A stretch of DNA of 64,000 bases from Buchnera aphidicola str. Bp (Baizongia pistaciae) (GCF_000007725.1 NC_004545.1:124001-188000); one strand, 5' to 3'; positions 1 through 9,188 are shown, numbered from the stretch's first letter. Notes: generated by a model not told the origin, from the letters alone. A program made the numbers and translations.

Positions 1-1
1 A

Positions 2-691
2 TGGAAAAAAAATTCATCGTTAGTACAATTGTTAGGATTGTGTCCTGTATTAGCAATTACAGTAAATGCTATTAATGCTATTGGTTTAGGTTTAGCAACT
101 ACTTTAGTATTAATTTGCTCTAATGCAACAATTTCTTTAATTAAGAACAATATTCAAAAAGATTTTCGTATTCCTATTTATATAATTATTATTAGCTCTG
201 TAGTTAGTTCTATTGATTTAGTTATTAAAGCTTATGCATTTAATTTATATCAGTCATTAGGAATTTTTATCCCGTTAATTATTACTAATTGCATTGTTTG
301 TAATCGTGCTGATTTAATTGCTGTTCATAATTCTGTTTTAGTTTCTATTTTAGATGGATTGAGTATAGGTTTAGGTTCTACGTTAACAATGTTTTTATTG
401 GGATCAATTCGTGAAATTATAGGTCACGGAACGCTGTTTTTTGGGATTGAACATGTATTAGGTGAGTCTTTTAGGTTTCTTTATATTGAAGTACTAGATA
501 AAAATTCAGTATTTTTATTGTTTGCATTTCCATCTGGAGCTTTTATGATTTTAGGTATTGTATTAGCAGGAAAAAATTTTTTAGATGAAGTTTTGGGTAT
601 TATAGAACATAAAAATGTTTGTGTATGTTCAAATAAAGTTTTAGTTTATAAAGATGGAAATAAAAAAATTGAATCACAAAAATCGTTATAA
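2..691 (+). CDS. rsxE: Electron transport complex subunit RsxE/RnfE, 5' end outside window
   Basis: Integral membrane subunit of the Rsx/Rnf complex, an inner-membrane electron carrier that in E. coli helps keep SoxR reduced. The frame is already open at base 2 and its first residues (WKKNSSLVQLLGLCPVLA) match E. coli RsxE from about residue 13, so the gene starts upstream of the window and the ATG at base 29 is internal. About 229 residues are visible, with the hydrophobic helices of the family and its conserved segments (GLGLATTLVL, LYQSLGIFIPLI, TNCIV, LGSIREIIGHGTLF). It ends inside the start of nth, which matches the rsx-nth order of E. coli. Identity is firm; only the N-terminus is missing. 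Confidence 0.95.
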   Translation, partial: WKKNSSLVQLLGLCPVLAITVNAINAIGLGLATTLVLICSNATISLIKNNIQKDFRIPIYIIIISSVVSSIDLVIKAYAFNLYQSLGIFIPLIITNCIVCNRADLIAVHNSVLVSILDGLSIGLGSTLTMFLLGSIREIIGHGTLFFGIEHVLGESFRFLYIEVLDKNSVFLLFAFPSGAFMILGIVLAGKNFLDEVLGIIEHKNVCVCSNKVLVYKDGNKKIESQKSL

Positions 692-1301
692 AATTTTAAA
701 AATGTTTTCAAATATTTATATTAACTTTAAAACTGGTTTGGTATTTACTTCTAATTTTGAATTATTAATTTCTGTAATGTTATCGGCACAAACTACTGAT
801 CGTATGGTTAACAAAACAACGCAAAGATTGTTTGGTATTGCAAACACACCTTCTGGTTTTATTTCAATAGGATTACATGCTATTAGAGAAAATATAAGGA
901 AATTAGGTTTATATAACAAAAAGTCTAGTAATATATTACGGACGTGTGAAATTTTATTAAAAAGATATGGTGGTAAAGTACCAAATAATAGAGAGGATTT
1001 AGAATCTTTGCCAGGAGTAGGTAGAAAAACAGCGAATGTTATTTTAAATGTTATATTTAAAAAAAAAACTATTGCAGTAGATACTCATGTTTTTCGTTTA
1101 TGTAATCGTATTGGTTTTGCAAAAGGAACAACAGTTTTGACAGTAGAAAAAAAACTACTGAATATAGTTCCAGAAAAATTTAAGTTAAATTTCCATGCTT
1201 GGTTTATTATGCATGGTCGTTATATTTGTACATCTCGTGTGCCAAAATGTTCAAAATGTATTATTAGTAGTTTGTGTGAATTTAAAGATAAAAACATATA
1301 A
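654..1301 (+). CDS. nth: Endonuclease III (DNA glycosylase/AP lyase)
   Basis: Base-excision repair enzyme that removes oxidised pyrimidines and cuts at abasic sites. The helix-hairpin-helix (LPGVGRKTA) carries the catalytic Lys at residue 125 and VDTH carries the catalytic Asp at 143, matching E. coli K120 and D138 with a constant offset of five. The C-terminal 4Fe-4S motif C-x6-C-x2-C-x5-C is intact. It overlaps the end of rsxE by 38 bases, so it is probably translationally coupled to it. The ATG used here adds five residues compared with E. coli; a TTG at 669 (giving MNHKNRYKIL, like E. coli MNKAKRLEIL) is an equally plausible start. Confidence 0.95.
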   Translation: MEIKKLNHKNRYKILKMFSNIYINFKTGLVFTSNFELLISVMLSAQTTDRMVNKTTQRLFGIANTPSGFISIGLHAIRENIRKLGLYNKKSSNILRTCEILLKRYGGKVPNNREDLESLPGVGRKTANVILNVIFKKKTIAVDTHVFRLCNRIGFAKGTTVLTVEKKLLNIVPEKFKLNFHAWFIMHGRYICTSRVPKCSKCIISSLCEFKDKNI

Positions 1302-1589
1302 TAAGATATTATATTAATTATTCATTATATTAATATGAAAAGTGTTGTCGTATATGTATGTGTTTAAATTAATTTTTAAAAATCATCTTTTTATTAGTTT
1401 TAATTTAAATAATTAAAATATATTTTTTAATTACAATGTTAAAATATGATCATAATTTTTATGTTCATAATTATAAATAGAAATTTTTTTAAAAATATGC
1501 TAGTTTTATAAATTGTGATTTTAATTGTATATCAATAATGATTGATTAATATAATAATTATTTATAAAATTTTTGTTTTAGGATAATTT

Positions 1590-2864
1590 ATGTTAACTGA
1601 TACGTTAATTCAAGAGTTTCAAGATAGAAATTTAATTTCTCAAATTACAAATGAAATAGATTTAAAAAATATTTTGTTACATAATAAGATTTCTTTATAT
1701 TGTGGCTTTGATATAACTGCTGATAGCTTACATGTTGGCCATATTTTACCATTATTATGTTTAAGAAGATTTCAAAATTTAGGTCATAGACCGGTCATAT
1801 TAATGGGAGGTGGTACAAGCTTAATTGGTGACCCTAGTTTTAAATTGTTAGAAAGACAATTAAATTCGATTGAATTAGTTCATACTTGGAAACAAAAAAT
1901 TACAAAGCAATTGTCATTATTTTTAAAGTTTAATGTAGGTAAAAATAATGCTTTAATTGTAGATAATTATGAATGGTTTAAAAATATCAATGTTCTAACG
2001 TTTTTGAGGGATATTGGAAAACATTTTTCTATTAATCAAATGATAGTTCGTGATGCTATTCAAAGAAGAATTAAACGTTTAGACCAGGGTATTTCATTTA
2101 CTGAATTTTCTTATAATTTATTACAAGCTTATGACTTTTATTTTTTGAATAAACAATTAGATGTGATTTTGCAGATTGGGGGATCAGATCAATGGGGAAA
2201 TATTATTTCTGGTATTGATTTAATTCGACGTTTGCATAAAAAACGTGCATATGGAATTACTGTTCCGTTATTAACGAAAAAAGATGGTAGAAAGTTTGGA
2301 AAAACTGAATTAGATACCATTTGGCTAGATAAAATGAAAACTAGTCCTTATAAATTTTATCAATATTGGATGAATATATCTGATTCGGATATATATAGTT
2401 TTTTAAAGATGTTTACTTTTTTAAGTTTGTCTGAAATAAAAGCTTTAAAGGATACAACTAAACCAACAGAATTAAATTCTGTTAAAAAAATTTTAGCTGA
2501 GTATTTAACTAACTTAGTACACGGTTCGAACGAGGTTCGAGCTATTCAGCGTATTACATCCAGTCTTTTTTCTGGTAAATTTTCTGAAATGAAAGAAACT
2601 GATTTTTTTCAATTGGAGCAGGATGGAATGCCATCTGTTCAATTATATAATTCAGGTAATCTTCAACAGTTATTAGTATATTCAAGATTAGCACTGTCGC
2701 GGTCTCATGCAAAAAGTATGATTGTTTCAAATTCTGTTCGCATTAATAATATTATTCAGAACAATCCCTTTTATATTTTGTGTAATCGCGATAAAATGTA
2801 CCATAAGTACACTTTGTTATCGCGAGGTAAAAAAAATTTTTGTTTGTTATGTTGGACAAAATAA
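1590..2864 (+). CDS. tyrS: Tyrosyl-tRNA synthetase
   Basis: Cytoplasmic class I synthetase that charges tRNA-Tyr. It has 424 residues, the same as E. coli TyrS. The first signature, HVGH at residues 48-51, corresponds to E. coli HLGH, and the KMSKS-type loop KFGKT is at 235-239. The tyrosine-site segments (YCGFD, QIGGSDQWGN) are conserved. The C-terminal S4-like RNA-binding region (SRSHAKSMI...VRINN) is recognisable. The start is preceded by GGATAA. It stands alone, about 290 bases after nth and facing sufA; its E. coli neighbours are not kept here. Confidence 0.97.
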   Translation: MLTDTLIQEFQDRNLISQITNEIDLKNILLHNKISLYCGFDITADSLHVGHILPLLCLRRFQNLGHRPVILMGGGTSLIGDPSFKLLERQLNSIELVHTWKQKITKQLSLFLKFNVGKNNALIVDNYEWFKNINVLTFLRDIGKHFSINQMIVRDAIQRRIKRLDQGISFTEFSYNLLQAYDFYFLNKQLDVILQIGGSDQWGNIISGIDLIRRLHKKRAYGITVPLLTKKDGRKFGKTELDTIWLDKMKTSPYKFYQYWMNISDSDIYSFLKMFTFLSLSEIKALKDTTKPTELNSVKKILAEYLTNLVHGSNEVRAIQRITSSLFSGKFSEMKETDFFQLEQDGMPSVQLYNSGNLQQLLVYSRLALSRSHAKSMIVSNSVRINNIIQNNPFYILCNRDKMYHKYTLLSRGKKNFCLLCWTK

Positions 2865-2930
2865 AATTTTTTGGTAAACCGATGAAATGTATTATTTGTT
2901 AAGTTATTAAATTTTAATAAATATTTTTAT

Positions 2931-3317
2931 TTAGAATTCGAAACTATTACCGCATCCACAAAAATTTTTAATTTTTGTGTGAGAAAATTTAAAAGAATAA
3001 TTTAGTCCTTCTTTTACAAAATCTATTTTTACGCCATCCAGCATGTGTAATTCGTTAGTGTTAACAATTATTGAAACGTCATTAGCATAGAAAATAATTT
3101 CCGATAAATTGGTAGACGTATCTACAACTTCTTCCATACAGTATTTAAATCCTGCGCATCCTGTTTTTTTAAGTCTTAATTTTATTTTTTTTTTATTTTT
3201 TTTTGTTAAAAACAAAATTTGTTTTTTGGCTGAAGAAGTTATTTTGATACCTTGTGTATTTTTTATTTTATTATTTTGGGGTGAAATTAATGTGATACAG
3301 GAATTTTTGTGAGTCAT
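2931..3317 (-). CDS. sufA: Iron-sulfur cluster A-type carrier SufA
   Basis: A-type scaffold/carrier that hands Fe-S clusters to apo-proteins. The three ligand cysteines of the family are present: C54 in TGCAGF, and C120 and C122 in the C-terminal CGCGNSF. The sequence is closer to SufA than to ErpA or IscA: KKTGCAGFKY, DFVKEGLNYSFKF and NFCGCG align with E. coli SufA segments, and in E. coli sufA lies near ydiK and aroH, as here. At 128 residues it is slightly longer than E. coli SufA because of a lysine/asparagine-rich N-terminus. No other suf gene is adjacent, so it must work with cluster-assembly genes elsewhere. Probable clients in this window are the Nuo subunits and Nth. Confidence 0.9.
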   Translation of the reverse strand: MTHKNSCITLISPQNNKIKNTQGIKITSSAKKQILFLTKKNKKKIKLRLKKTGCAGFKYCMEEVVDTSTNLSEIIFYANDVSIIVNTNELHMLDGVKIDFVKEGLNYSFKFSHTKIKNFCGCGNSFEF

Positions 3318-3798
3318 TTTAATTCCTAAAAGTAGTGTTGTTAGTTTAATATTATTAATTTTAAAAAATTAAAATAAAATTTTATGTTACAAAATTTAAT
3401 TAAAAATCGTATTATGTTATATAAATAAGGTATAATTATTTATTGAAACATTTTATTTTACGTTTTATATACATATTTATTTTTTTATGTAAACATTATT
3501 TTAAATGTATGATTAAGTAAAATTAAATATTTTATATGTTAATAACATTTTTATTTGATTAAGATATATAAATATAATTGTATTATACAATTTTAAATGA
3601 GATTTTAAAGATTGTTTTTTGAAATTAACGATTTATATTTTATTTTCAGTGTTTTTTGGATTTTATATAATAAAATATATAATTCGATGTTTATTCCTAT
3701 ATTTAAATTGTATCTTTGATTGATTATTAGATTATATATGGTTGTGTATATGTAATATAATACAATGGAAGAAACTATAAAAAAGGTATAATATTCGT
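3318..3798. other. Intergenic region, no gene recognised
   Basis: About 480 bases of very AT-rich sequence between the divergent sufA and ydiK. It must hold promoters for both, but -10-like TATAAT strings are too common in this composition to choose one. AAAAAGG just before 3799 is a plausible ribosome binding site for ydiK. I see no RNA gene, repeat or protein remnant. Confidence 0.5.
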
Positions 3799-4905
3799 AT
3801 GCAAAATCCGAGAGAAGGTATGGATTTACCTCAGGTTATTTTTTCTTTAGTTTTTATTTTTATTATGATTATTTCAAGTTTATGGATTATGCGTCCATTT
3901 TTTTTAGGATTTGCATGGGCTAGTATGGTGGTAGTAGCAACTTGGCCAATTTTTTTAAAATTACAGATATTGCTGTGGGGAAATCGTGCTTGTGCTGTAG
4001 TTATGATGACTTTTTCTTTGTTGTTAGTTTTTATAATTCCTATAGTATGTTTAGTAAATAGTTTAATAGATAATAGTACTTCAGTAATTAGTTGGTTAAG
4101 TTCAGATAAATTTAGGTTTCCAAGTTTGGAATGGCTTCAGGATATTCCTATTATTGGTATAAAATTATTTTCTAGTTATCAAAAGTTATTAAATGAAGGT
4201 GGAGCTGAATTAATTACCAAAGTACAACCGTATATGGGAAAAACTACTGAATTTTTTGTAATTCAAGCTGGGCATTTTGGTAGATTTATATTGCATTTAA
4301 TATTTATGTTGATTTTTAGTGCATTATTATATTGGAATGGAGAAAAAGTTCAAAGTGTTATTCGGCATTTTGCTATTCGATTAGGTTCAAAATCAGGTGA
4401 TTCAGTAGTTTTATTAGCTGGTCAAGCTATTAGAGCAGTAGCTTTAGGGGTTGTAGTAACAGCTTTAGTACAAGGTATATTAAGTGGTATAGGATTAGCT
4501 ATTTCTGGAATACCGTATTCTTCTTTATTAATGATGTTGATAATTATTTTTTGTCTAGTTCAATTAGGCCCGTTACCTGTATTAATTCCTGCTATAATAT
4601 GGCTATATTGGAATGGTAAAACTACATGGGGTACTGTGTTATTAATTTGGAGTTGTGTAGTATGTATTTTAGATCATATATTACGCCCAATTTTGATACG
4701 TATTGGTGTAGATTTACCGACAGTATTAATTTTGTCAGGTGTAATTGGAGGTTTAATCGCATTTGGAATGATTGGATTATTTATTGGACCAGTAGTATTA
4801 ATTATTTCATATCGTCTTATTTCTTCCTGGATGGATGAAATTCCAGCTCCTAATTCATTATCTAAAAAATCGGTGCAACAATTGTTATTTAAAAAAAAAA
4901 ATTAA
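3799..4905 (+). CDS. ydiK: AI-2E family inner-membrane protein YdiK
   Basis: Polytopic inner-membrane protein of the PerM/AI-2E exporter family. The substrate is not established. Its 368 residues match E. coli YdiK (370) along the whole length, including LGFAWASMVVVATWP, AIRAVALGVVVTALVQ, LVQLGPLPVLIPAIIWLYW and LSGVIGGLIAFGMIGLFIGP. Alternating hydrophobic stretches indicate about seven to eight membrane helices. It sits between sufA and aroH, in the same neighbourhood as in E. coli. Retention of such a close copy in a shrinking genome suggests a real transport role, but that is inference. Confidence 0.95.
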   Translation: MQNPREGMDLPQVIFSLVFIFIMIISSLWIMRPFFLGFAWASMVVVATWPIFLKLQILLWGNRACAVVMMTFSLLLVFIIPIVCLVNSLIDNSTSVISWLSSDKFRFPSLEWLQDIPIIGIKLFSSYQKLLNEGGAELITKVQPYMGKTTEFFVIQAGHFGRFILHLIFMLIFSALLYWNGEKVQSVIRHFAIRLGSKSGDSVVLLAGQAIRAVALGVVVTALVQGILSGIGLAISGIPYSSLLMMLIIIFCLVQLGPLPVLIPAIIWLYWNGKTTWGTVLLIWSCVVCILDHILRPILIRIGVDLPTVLILSGVIGGLIAFGMIGLFIGPVVLIISYRLISSWMDEIPAPNSLSKKSVQQLLFKKKN

Positions 4906-5440
4906 TAAAAAGCGTTAATACAGTCTTAATTTATTAAGTTGTTTATGAATATATTTTTGTATGAAAATTAAAAGTAGTAATAAAAATATAATTTTATTAA
5001 TTTTTATATTTGTATTGTAAATAATAGATTTAACGGAAAATTGATATTTATACGGTTTAAATGAAAGTTTTGAATGTTTGTTTTTTTTTAAAATCAACAT
5101 TTAGTTACGTATATATATTAATACATTTTATATTTTAAAAGTTGTCTAATTATTTTTAGATTAATTTTAAATAATATTTACTTTAGAACTAAAATATATT
5201 TATATTTAAATATCAATTTTCAAGACAACATTATATATAAATTTTATATTTGTGCGTAATTTTAAAAGATAATGTATTATTAGTTGTATCTAGAGTTTTA
5301 TTCTAATTTTTGATTCTAAATTTCATTAGAATGAGTTTGTGCATTTTTTTTTTGAATATTAAAAATTTATTTATAACTATATAGAGTGATAGATTTTCAT
5401 TTATTTTTCTTAAAACAGAGATTTTTATTTAGTGAATAAT
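4906..5440. other. Intergenic region between ydiK and aroH, no gene recognised
   Basis: About 535 bases of AT-rich DNA. A 61-codon lysine/isoleucine-rich open frame on the reverse strand (4915-5100) resembles nothing I recognise and looks like a chance product of composition. A hairpin close to aroH is listed separately. No protein remnant could be identified. Confidence 0.45.
5300..5332 (+). promoter_or_regulatory. Hairpin in the aroH 5' region
   Basis: An 8-base perfect inverted repeat (ATTCTAAT / ATTAGAAT) with a 17-base loop, extendable by weaker pairs. A run of ten T begins about 11 bases downstream (5344-5353). It lies about 110 bases before the aroH start. It could be a weak terminator for ydiK transcripts or a leader structure. 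The stem has few GC pairs, so chance is a real alternative. Confidence 0.25.
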
Positions 5441-6487
5441 ATGAAAAAAACAGATGAATTGCGAACAATACGCATTGACCCGTTAGTTACTCCAGCTGAA
5501 TTAGCACAACGTCATGTTATAACTCCTTCAATTATGGATACTGTTATTTCAACGAGAAAAAATATTGCTAATATTATGACGGGATTAGATCCTCGTTTAC
5601 TTGTCATTATAGGACCTTGTTCAGTACATGATCCTGTTGCTGCAGTAGAATATGCTGGAAGATTACAAGTATTGCGTAAGAAATATGAATCGCGTCTTGA
5701 AATTGTTATGCGAACTTATTTTGAAAAACCTCGTACAGTAATAGGTTGGAAGGGGCTAATTTCAGATCCTGACCTTAATGGTAGCTTTCACGTAAATAAT
5801 GGTTTATCGATAGCTAGAAAATTATTGTTGGACATTAATAAGTTAGGAGTTCCAGCTGCGACTGAATTTTTAGACATGGTAATAGGACAATTTATTGCTG
5901 ATCTCATTAGTTGGGGCGCTATTGGTGCGCGTACTACTGAAAGTCAAATTCATCGTGAAATGGCATCAGCATTATCTTGTCCTGTAGGTTTTAAAAATGG
6001 TACGGATGGTAATATAAGAATTGCTGTAGATGCTATTCGTGCTGCTAGTGTAGAACATTTATTTTTAGCGCCTAACAAATATGGTCAAATGACTATTAAT
6101 TATACCAGTGGAAATCCCTTCGGTCATGTTATTATGCGCGGTGGAAAATCTCCAAATTATCATGCTAAAGATATTGCTATTGCAATAAAATACTTACACG
6201 AATTTACTCTTTCAGAGTATTTGATGATAGACTTTAGTCATGGAAATTGTTTAAAACAACATCGTCGTCAATTAGATGTGGGTGAATCTATTGCTAAGCA
6301 GATAAGAGATGGATCAACAGCTATTTTTGGTGTTATGATTGAAAGTTTTTTAGAAGAAGGTTCTCAAAAAGTTATTGACAATAAATCTTTAGTATATGGA
6401 AAATCTATTACTGATCCTTGTTTGGGTTGGAATGATAGTGCATTTTTACTTGAAAAGTTGGCAAATGCTGTTGATAGTAGATTTTAA
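5441..6487 (+). CDS. aroH: 3-deoxy-D-arabino-heptulosonate-7-phosphate (DAHP) synthase
   Basis: First enzyme of the shikimate pathway: condenses phosphoenolpyruvate with erythrose 4-phosphate to make DAHP for aromatic amino acids, a main product that Buchnera supplies to its host. It matches the AroH paralogue best (N-terminus KKTDELRTIRIDPLVTPAEL) and has 348 residues from the ATG at 5441, the same length as E. coli AroH. A GTG at 5432 would add three residues. Conserved segments include IGPCSVHD, RTYFEKPRT, GWKGLISDPDLNGS, GARTTESQ, GFKNGTDG and DFSHGNC. A strong terminator follows. Neighbourhood (ydiK before, thrS after) agrees with the E. coli aroH locus. Confidence 0.96.
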   Translation: MKKTDELRTIRIDPLVTPAELAQRHVITPSIMDTVISTRKNIANIMTGLDPRLLVIIGPCSVHDPVAAVEYAGRLQVLRKKYESRLEIVMRTYFEKPRTVIGWKGLISDPDLNGSFHVNNGLSIARKLLLDINKLGVPAATEFLDMVIGQFIADLISWGAIGARTTESQIHREMASALSCPVGFKNGTDGNIRIAVDAIRAASVEHLFLAPNKYGQMTINYTSGNPFGHVIMRGGKSPNYHAKDIAIAIKYLHEFTLSEYLMIDFSHGNCLKQHRRQLDVGESIAKQIRDGSTAIFGVMIESFLEEGSQKVIDNKSLVYGKSITDPCLGWNDSAFLLEKLANAVDSRF

Positions 6488-6497
6488 TTTTTTTTAT

Positions 6498-6530
6498 AGA
6501 TACCAGTTAGAGTAACTGGTATCTGTTTTG
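6498..6530 (+). terminator. Rho-independent terminator after aroH
   Basis: A 12-base perfect stem (AGATACCAGTTA / TAACTGGTATCT) with a 3-base loop at 6510-6512, followed by GTTTTG. It begins 10 bases after the aroH stop. It is unusually stable for this AT-rich sequence and is the clearest terminator in the window. Confidence 0.9.
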
Positions 6531-6662
6531 TAGATTATTAGTATATAAGAAAGTAAAGTAATATTTCAAAATTAGTTTATCGAAAATATTATTACTTGCT
6601 CTAAAATATTATTTTTAGAAAAGATCTATAATAATGTAAAAATTAGTAATTAAGGATCAATA

Positions 6663-8594
6663 ATGCCTACTATTAAGTTTATTGATGGTACTTGTCGGGT
6701 ATATCCGGGTTCTATTTCAGTATTAGATATTTTGAAAGATGTTTCTCCTAATTCAGTTCAAGATTTTATGTTTGGATGTGTTAATGGAATTAGCGTAGAT
6801 CGAAATGCTATTGTAACTAATGATTCTATTGTGAAATTTGTATATAAAACGGATCAGTCTACTTTGGATATTATACGTTATTCTTGTATATGTTTATTAG
6901 GGAAAGCAGTTAAAAAATTGTGGCCTAGTTCGAAAATTGGAGAAAGTGATGTTTTAGAGAATGGTTTTTTTTGTGACATAGAAGTAGATTTTTCATTTAA
7001 TGAAACAAGTTTACATTTGTTAGAAGCATGTATGCGACAAATGATTAATAAAAAATATAAGATATATACAAAAACGTTTTCTTTAAAAAAAGCTAGTACT
7101 ATTTTTAAAAATAGGAATGAGACTTACAAATTGTTTTTATTAGATAGGTTAGTTAATTTTTCTAATCAAGTTGTATCTTTGTGTTTTCATGAAGAGTATA
7201 TAGATATTCAAAAAAAGATTTCTGTTCCAAATATATTTTTGTGTCGTAATTTTAGATTACAAAAGTTTTCTGGTGTATATTGGAAGGGAAAAAGAGAAAA
7301 TAAAGTATTACAACGCATATATGGCACTTCATGGATTACGCGAATTCAATTAGAAAAACATTTAGATAACGTTAAAAAATTGGATTCAAGAGATCATAGA
7401 AAAATTTCTAAAATATTAGATTTATATCATATTCAGGAAGATTTACCAGGAATGATTTTTTGGCATAGAAATGGATGGATTGTTTTTCAAGAATTAAAAA
7501 AACTTATTCGTGTTAAACTAAGAAAATATAATTATCAAGAAGTTAAAACTCCTGTCATGATGAATAAAAAAATATGGAAAGATAGTGGTCATTTAGATAA
7601 TTATAAAGAGTCCATGTTCATGGTATGTTCCAGTAATTTTGAGTATGGAATAAAACCTATGAATTGCCCTGGGCATGTACAAATTTTTAACCATGTTGTT
7701 CGTTCTTATCGTGATCTTCCAATTCGTATTTCAGAATTTGGTAGTTGTCATCGTAATGAGCCTTCGGGTGCATTGCATGGTTTGATGCGGATTAGAAATT
7801 TTACTCAAGACGATGCACATATTTTTTGCCGAGAGGATCAAATATGTAGCGAGGTTAGCAACTGCATACGAATGGTGTATGAGATATATAAGATATTTGG
7901 TTTTAAGAAGATTCTAGTTAGATTATCTACAAGACCTAAAAATAGAATTGGAAATGATAATATATGGGATAAAGCTGAAAATGATTTAGCTACGTCATTG
8001 CGCGAAAGTAAGATAGAATTTGAGTATCAGCATGGAGAAGGGGCTTTTTATGGTCCAAAAATTGAACTGTCATTATTTGATTCTTTAGGACGTGTTTGGC
8101 AGTGTGCTACTATACAATTAGATTTTTGTTTACCAATAAATTTAAAGGCATTTTACATTGATCATAATAATGAACGTAAAGTTCCAATTATAGTTCATAG
8201 AGCGGTATTAGGTTCTATTGAAAGGTTTATTGGTATTTTGATAGAAGAGTACATAGGAAACTTTCCAACGTGGTTAGCTCCCATCCAAGTAGTTTTAGCT
8301 AATGTTAATAGTAATCATCTTCAATATATTAAACTATTATATAAAGAATTTTATGCTTTGGGAATTCGTTCAGAAATAGATTCAAGAAATGAAACTATTA
8401 GTTATAAAATTAGAGAACATATTGCACGTAAAATTCCTTATATAATTATTTGTGGTGATAAAGAGGTAAAAAATAACACGATAACACTTAGAACTAGGTC
8501 TGGGAAGAATTTTTACTGCATAGATGTTCAATTTTTTATTTCAAAGCTATGTAAAGAAATTAATAGTTATAGTTGTAGTCTAATGGAGGAATAA
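6663..8594 (+). CDS. thrS: Threonyl-tRNA synthetase with degenerate editing site
   Basis: Class II synthetase that charges tRNA-Thr. It has 643 residues against 642 in E. coli, with TGS domain (about 1-62), editing domain (about 63-225), catalytic core (about 243-535) and anticodon-binding domain (about 536-643). The zinc ligands of the active site are kept (KPMNCPGH, DDAHIF, VHRAVLGS), as is RNEPSGALHGL. The proofreading site is not: E. coli H73 and H77 are Y73 and C77, and C182 and H186 correspond to Q183 and S187. Aminoacylation should work, while hydrolysis of Ser-tRNA-Thr should not (inference). The ATG follows AAGGATC. It heads a thrS-infC-rpmI-rplT cluster; infC starts three bases after its stop. 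Confidence 0.97.
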   Translation: MPTIKFIDGTCRVYPGSISVLDILKDVSPNSVQDFMFGCVNGISVDRNAIVTNDSIVKFVYKTDQSTLDIIRYSCICLLGKAVKKLWPSSKIGESDVLENGFFCDIEVDFSFNETSLHLLEACMRQMINKKYKIYTKTFSLKKASTIFKNRNETYKLFLLDRLVNFSNQVVSLCFHEEYIDIQKKISVPNIFLCRNFRLQKFSGVYWKGKRENKVLQRIYGTSWITRIQLEKHLDNVKKLDSRDHRKISKILDLYHIQEDLPGMIFWHRNGWIVFQELKKLIRVKLRKYNYQEVKTPVMMNKKIWKDSGHLDNYKESMFMVCSSNFEYGIKPMNCPGHVQIFNHVVRSYRDLPIRISEFGSCHRNEPSGALHGLMRIRNFTQDDAHIFCREDQICSEVSNCIRMVYEIYKIFGFKKILVRLSTRPKNRIGNDNIWDKAENDLATSLRESKIEFEYQHGEGAFYGPKIELSLFDSLGRVWQCATIQLDFCLPINLKAFYIDHNNERKVPIIVHRAVLGSIERFIGILIEEYIGNFPTWLAPIQVVLANVNSNHLQYIKLLYKEFYALGIRSEIDSRNETISYKIREHIARKIPYIIICGDKEVKNNTITLRTRSGKNFYCIDVQFFISKLCKEINSYSCSLMEE

Positions 8595-8600
8595 AGTATT
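8585..8600 (+). promoter_or_regulatory. Ribosome binding site and AUU start of infC
   Basis: GGAGGA (8585-8590) followed by seven bases and ATT at 8598-8600. The strong Shine-Dalgarno paired with a non-canonical start is the arrangement behind IF-3 autoregulation in E. coli and fixes the start in place of the internal ATG at 8754. Confidence 0.85.
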
Positions 8601-9143
8601 AAAGGTGGAAAAAAAAAAATACAAATAATAACAAAACCAAATAAGATAAATCATGAAATTGGTGCAGAAAAAGTACGTCTTACTGATGTTAATGGTCGTC
8701 AGATTGGTATTGTTACTTTAAAAAGTGCTTTATATAAAGCAGAAGAAGTAGGTATGGATTTAGTAGAAATTAGTCCTAATTCTGAACCTCCAGTATGTCG
8801 TATTATGAATTATGGCAAGTTTTTGTATGAAAAAAGCAAATCTATAAAAGAACAAAGAAAAAAACAAAAGGTTAGAAATATTAAAGAAATTAAATTTAGA
8901 CCAAATACTGATGAAGGAGATTATAAAGTTAAACTACGCAATTTAGTACGATTTTTAGAAGAAGGAGATAAAGTTAAAGTTACTTTACGTTTTCGTGGAC
9001 GTGAAATGGTACATCAAAAATTAGGGATTGATGTTTTAAATCGTATTAAAAGTGATTTAATTGAGCTGGCAGTAGTAGAAGTATTTCCTTCTAGAGTAGA
9101 AGGACGTCAGATGATTATGATTTTAACATCTAAAAAGAAGTAA
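8598..9143 (+). CDS. infC: Translation initiation factor IF-3 (AUU start)
   Basis: Binds the 30S subunit, prevents premature 50S joining and checks start codon-anticodon pairing. Reading from ATT at 8598 gives 181 residues beginning KGGKKIQ, matching E. coli IF-3 (180 residues, KGGKRVQ, also AUU). Starting at the first ATG (8754) would delete the N-terminal domain ([14 protein letters not shown]). A strong GGAGGA lies at 8585-8590, inside the end of thrS. Conserved C-terminal parts include [23 protein letters not shown] and EGRQMIMIL. In E. coli the AUU start lets IF-3 repress its own synthesis, so the same control is likely here. An 11-A run (8609-8619) lies in codons 4-8. Confidence 0.96.
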
Positions 9144-9188
9144 AACGTAATTGCAGTAATTAAATTTATTTCCTATTGGAATTTGAAG

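Noticed and set aside
4915-5100. A 61-codon reverse-strand frame between ydiK and aroH.
   Set aside because: Composition is lysine/isoleucine/leucine-rich as expected by chance in AT-rich DNA; no similarity recognised and no clear start signal.
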